Made by a program: the position numbers and the translations under genes. The notes below the pieces were generated by a model, which worked only from the letters and a program-made list of their open reading frames with translations, was not told the origin of the DNA and searched no databases. A stretch of 64,000 nt of DNA, taken from positions 1 to 64,000 of the forward strand of contig CAYPJU010000007.1 of assembly GCA_964411125.1 (NCBI GenBank), in the 5' to 3' direction. Within the stretch, counting starts at the first letter, position 1; the number at the start of each line of letters is the position of its first letter. Below, piece after piece: positions 61,355-64,000 of this stretch. Source of the stretch: JBFIHF01 sp964411125. Lineage in GTDB: Bacteria; Myxococcota_A; Bradymonadia; Bradymonadales; Bradymonadaceae.

Positions 61355-63229
61355 TCATCGCCACACGGTGGCCAGTCCGTACGCCGCGATGGCGCTCAGG
61401 ACCGGATCTTTCGAGGCGAGGTACCCGCGGTAGGAGGCTTCCAACGAAGGGGACGGATGCCGGGTGAGCATCCACGCGGCGAGCCGGGCCAACGTCTTGT
61501 TCGGTCCGCGCGCGATGCGCTCGAGGACGAGGATGTCCTTCTTGTTCGCCCGATTTCCGAAGTGATGCACGAGGTCCTTTCGCAGCGAAGAGTCGGTCGC
61601 CGACGCGAGCGCCAGTTCGTAGAGCACGTCGTCGTACGCCGGGTCGTGCATCACCCGGCGGACTACCTTCTCTCGCACCGAACCGAGCCCTTCGGCGAGC
61701 AGGTGGTCGTAGACCAGCTTCCGCTGCGCGCTGTCGAGCTCGTCGACGTCGAGGAGGAAACCCGGGGCGGGGTTCCTGAAGATGTTCTTGAACTGCGGCT
61801 TCGCGACCGCCGGGTCGAGGCTCATCGCGGCGAGGAACGCGCGCCACTGCACCTCGGTGTTGCGATCCCGCAGCAGGACGTCGAGCGCCTTTGCGCCCCC
61901 TTTCAGACCGGTCGCACGGATCGCCTCGATGACGTGCTTCTTGTATTCGACGTCGTTGTTCGTCACCTGGAAGCGGAGGAGCTGCAGCGCGTCGTCACCG
62001 CCTGCTGCGCCGATCGCATCGATGATCACGAGCTTGATCTCGTCGTTTCGCTCGAGCCCCAGAGCTCGCTCGAGGGACGGGAGCGCATCGGGCTTTCCGT
62101 AGGCGCGCAGCCCCTCGGCCGCGGCCTTCCGGATGTCGTCGCGCTGCTCGAAGAGGCTCTTCTGGAGTGCCTTCGACGCTTTTGCGTCCCGCGTGAGGCC
62201 CATCGTGCGGACCGCCAGCAATCGGTCGTCGAACTCGGTCGACCGATGCATCTCGATGAGCTCGTCGAGGAGCTTCGCGTCTTTCGACGCCGCGACCAGA
62301 GCGTACGCCTGTTGTTTCGCCGCGGCGTTCTCGCCCTTCATCCACTTTTCGACGGCAGCTCGGGACGCCTTCCCTTCGTGGGCCACGACGAACGCCAGCA
62401 CTTCGGCGGTCTCTTCGGGCTTAGGCTTGCCTTCGGCAATCTCGAGCAGGACCGGCACGCCCGACGCGTCCCCCATCTCGACGAGGCGGCGGGCGGCCTC
62501 TTCGCGGATCGATGGCGACTTGTCCTTGGTGGCGACCAGGAGGAGTTTCGCCGCTTCGGGGTCGGGGTTGGGCAGCTTCGAGAATCCGAGGACCGTCTCC
62601 AACGCGCTGCGGCGGACGCCGTCGTCCTTGGAGCCGAGCGCCTTCTTCAACGTGTCGAAGACGTCCGTTCTACGGGCGGATACCAGGGCTTCGCCAGCGT
62701 CTTTGCGAAGCGCTTCGTCCTTCCCGACGAGCGCCGACTCGATGATTTCGAACAGCTCACCGCGTTGCTCGGCCAGGTATCGAAGCGTATCGGGGCGAAC
62801 CCCGGCCTCCTTCGACTCGAGGAGCTTCTCGATGACGTCGTCTTCCATCGCGTCCGGGAGGGGCGCGATCGACATTCGGAGCGTGTCGTAGACGCGACCA
62901 CGGGTCGCGAGCTCGGCGGCGAGCGCATCGTCGGCCTTCTTGTCGCCTGCGAGGACGAGCGCCACGTGCGCGCCCAACGAAACTTTCTTGTTTTCGTCGG
63001 AACGGAAGCCTTCGAGTTCCTTGCGGGTCTTCGAGTCGGCGACGGCCCCCTTCACGTAGAGGAGGGCCTGCTTGGCCTCGGAGTCGGAAGTTTCGGCGAT
63101 CTTCGCCGCGTAACCCTCGAGCTCTTCCTTCTGCTTCTTGGAGATTTTCGCGGACGCATCGCCCGCCGCTCCGGCGACAAACAAAATCGCCACCCCGAGG
63201 GTGGCGGCGTTCTTAAAGATGGGTCGCAT
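61355..63229 (-). CDS. Exported HEAT-repeat protein
   Basis: The 624-residue protein starts with a signal peptide (MRPIFKNAATLGVAILFVAGAAGDASA|KI), so it should be periplasmic. The rest is a long run of HEAT-like helical pairs of ~30-40 residues (KDEALRKDAGEALVSA, DDGVRRSALETVLGF, SPSIREEAARRLVEMG). Such proteins are scaffolds. It lies 25 bp after the small PHA-type gene and directly before the kinase gene, so the three share an operon. Function unknown. Confidence 0.85.
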   Translation of the reverse strand: MRPIFKNAATLGVAILFVAGAAGDASAKISKKQKEELEGYAAKIAETSDSEAKQALLYVKGAVADSKTRKELEGFRSDENKKVSLGAHVALVLAGDKKADDALAAELATRGRVYDTLRMSIAPLPDAMEDDVIEKLLESKEAGVRPDTLRYLAEQRGELFEIIESALVGKDEALRKDAGEALVSARRTDVFDTLKKALGSKDDGVRRSALETVLGFSKLPNPDPEAAKLLLVATKDKSPSIREEAARRLVEMGDASGVPVLLEIAEGKPKPEETAEVLAFVVAHEGKASRAAVEKWMKGENAAAKQQAYALVAASKDAKLLDELIEMHRSTEFDDRLLAVRTMGLTRDAKASKALQKSLFEQRDDIRKAAAEGLRAYGKPDALPSLERALGLERNDEIKLVIIDAIGAAGGDDALQLLRFQVTNNDVEYKKHVIEAIRATGLKGGAKALDVLLRDRNTEVQWRAFLAAMSLDPAVAKPQFKNIFRNPAPGFLLDVDELDSAQRKLVYDHLLAEGLGSVREKVVRRVMHDPAYDDVLYELALASATDSSLRKDLVHHFGNRANKKDILVLERIARGPNKTLARLAAWMLTRHPSPSLEASYRGYLASKDPVLSAIAAYGLATVWR

Positions 63230-63254
63230 GACGCGCTCCGGAAATGTTCTGCTC

Positions 63255-63545
63255 TCAGGCGAAGTACTGCTCGATTCGCTCTTCGATCTTTTGCTGCACC
63301 TTCCCCTTGAGGGGCTTGGCGAACATGCTCAAGTTGACGTCGATTCCGACGTTGCTGTCGTCGACTTTGAAGTCGCCGGTGAAGCCTTTCCCTTCGACCT
63401 TCGCCTCCGTCCCCGCCGCATTCCACTTGATCGCTTTGACCAGATTCGGAAACTCCGACTGGATGTCTTCGACGACCTTGTCGATCTTCGACTTCGCCTC
63501 GTCGAGCCCCAGGCCGTGGGTTCGCTTCACACTGATATCGGCCAT
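63255..63545 (-). CDS. Polyhydroxyalkanoic acid system family protein
   Basis: The 96-residue protein matches the PHA_gran_rgn family: MADISVKRTHGLGLDEAKSKI, then KWNAAGTEAKVEGKGFTGDF and a C-terminal GKVQQKIEERIEQYF. Members are small proteins of unclear role, annotated as linked to polyhydroxyalkanoate granules. It starts at ATG 63545 behind AGGAGA and sits 25 bp before the HEAT gene. Confidence 0.85.
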   Translation of the reverse strand: MADISVKRTHGLGLDEAKSKIDKVVEDIQSEFPNLVKAIKWNAAGTEAKVEGKGFTGDFKVDDSNVGIDVNLSMFAKPLKGKVQQKIEERIEQYFA

Positions 63546-63734
63546 CTCTTCTCCTATCTTTTCTGCCAGTCGTCGACGAAGTCGCTCGACCCCGCCGTCA
63601 TTCTTTCGGTTTCACCAAAACTCGGTGCCGCGAAACTACCAACGGGCACCCGGCAGGTCAACGCTTCCCTACGCACGCGGCGATGGCGACGGGAGGAGGA
63701 CGCATACGTTCGGACGCGTGGGTGTCGGTGAGCA

Positions 63735-63751
63735 GGAGGTCCGCAACCTCC
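63735..63751. other. Short stem-loop after the SCP2-like gene
   Basis: GGAGGT (63735-63740) and ACCTCC (63746-63751) around a 5-base loop, within ten bases of the stop of the gene at the right edge. No T-run follows. Possible 3' end or weak terminator. I see nothing else assignable in 63546-63759. Confidence 0.4.
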
Positions 63752-63759
63752 GACCAGAA

Positions 63760-64000
63760 TCAGAGGTGGGACATGATCATGCCGCCGAGCGATGCGGCGG
63801 CACGGTAGTCCCCTCGGATGCTGAGCCCCTTCGCGGCATCGACCGGTTCGATGTCACCGGCGATGAGGGCTTCCAGCGTCTCCAGGTTCGTGGTGAACCC
63901 GAAGCGTCGAGCGTCGGGCTCGGCATCGTAGTCGTTGAGGACGGCGCTGAACGAGACCGGCTCCTCTCCCGCCTCGCCTTCCACGGTAATGTCGATGACG
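63760..64000 (-). CDS. SCP2 sterol-binding-like protein (partial, 5' end outside the window)
   Basis: The frame is open to the right edge, so the first visible residues (VIDITVEGEAGEEP) lie inside the gene. The ~79 visible residues end with LETLEALIAGDIEPVDAAKGLSIRGDYRAAASLGGM, which resembles the end of SCP2 lipid-binding domains (a helix, then an island of Gly before a final helix). This is pattern recognition on a fragment, so the family is tentative. It is the first leftward gene at the edge; the PHA-type gene starts 214 bp downstream. Confidence 0.5.
   Translation of the reverse strand, partial: VIDITVEGEAGEEPVSFSAVLNDYDAEPDARRFGFTTNLETLEALIAGDIEPVDAAKGLSIRGDYRAAASLGGMIMSHL

Noticed and set aside
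1..64000. tRNA, rRNA, CRISPR, insertion sequence or prophage genes
   Set aside because: I looked in gaps and among proteins and found no cloverleaf, repeat-spacer array, transposase, integrase or phage structural gene.

Overview
This 64 kb window is ordinary-looking chromosomal DNA of a GC-rich (roughly 60-65% by eye), Gram-negative, aerobic-type bacterium. The best guess is a deltaproteobacterial lineage such as Myxococcota/Bradymonadales. This inference rests on many lipoproteins, one with an Asn-Asn-Gly linker; very large Ser/Thr kinases fused to ATPase and TPR regions; an FHA domain fused to a CpaF/TadA-type ATPase; and an OMP with thrombospondin type-3 calcium repeats. I found no phage, IS element, CRISPR array, tRNA or rRNA gene. 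Genes are packed tightly, with many ATGA or TGATG stop/start overlaps.

Layout. 1-2630 (minus): three envelope proteins, the last cut by the window edge. 2745-3431: a small membrane protein. 3558-5348: aspS. 5384-12618: a complete oligopeptide ABC transporter operon (SBP, two permeases, two ATPases) with a sigma-70 promoter and several unusual extensions. 12655-16081: an FHA-CpaF-like ATPase and a double-FHA membrane protein. 16088-21979 (minus): MlaC-like protein, TolC-like channel, PHP phosphoesterase, a coiled-coil membrane protein and a VWA protein. 22101-27125: SurA-like lipoprotein, crotonase, lipoprotein, prmA, rsmE and RDD protein, mostly overlapping. 27209-29134: glnB-glnA, ended by a strong terminator. 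29244-30870: lipoprotein and trxB. 30877-31659 (minus): TerC.

31734-39970 (minus) is the conserved rimP-nusA-ylxR-infB-rbfA-nrnA-truB translation/transcription operon. It has a near-consensus promoter and an intrinsic terminator inside the rimP leader, which looks like an attenuator. 40087-42018: a beta-helix lipoprotein with its own promoter and terminator. 42046-44970: a kinase-ATPase-TPR protein. 45010-51387 (minus): a complete Suf iron-sulfur operon headed by an Rrf2 regulator (rrf2-sufB-sufC-sufD-sufS-sufU-nfu). Divergent from it, across a region with two related palindromes, are maeB-ligA-receiver/histidine kinase (51564-57045). 57011-63545 (minus): a PHA-granule-type small protein, a HEAT-repeat protein, a second giant kinase-ATPase-TPR protein and a methyltransferase. 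A partial SCP2-like gene runs off the right edge.

The most interesting signals are the rimP leader attenuator, the paired palindromes between suf and maeB, the modified Opp transporter, the FHA-secretion ATPase fusion, the YlxR-L7Ae fusion, a PII protein lacking the usual T-loop glutamine, and a kinase whose P-loop lysine is replaced by arginine. I see no clearly new self-contained defence or biosynthetic system.
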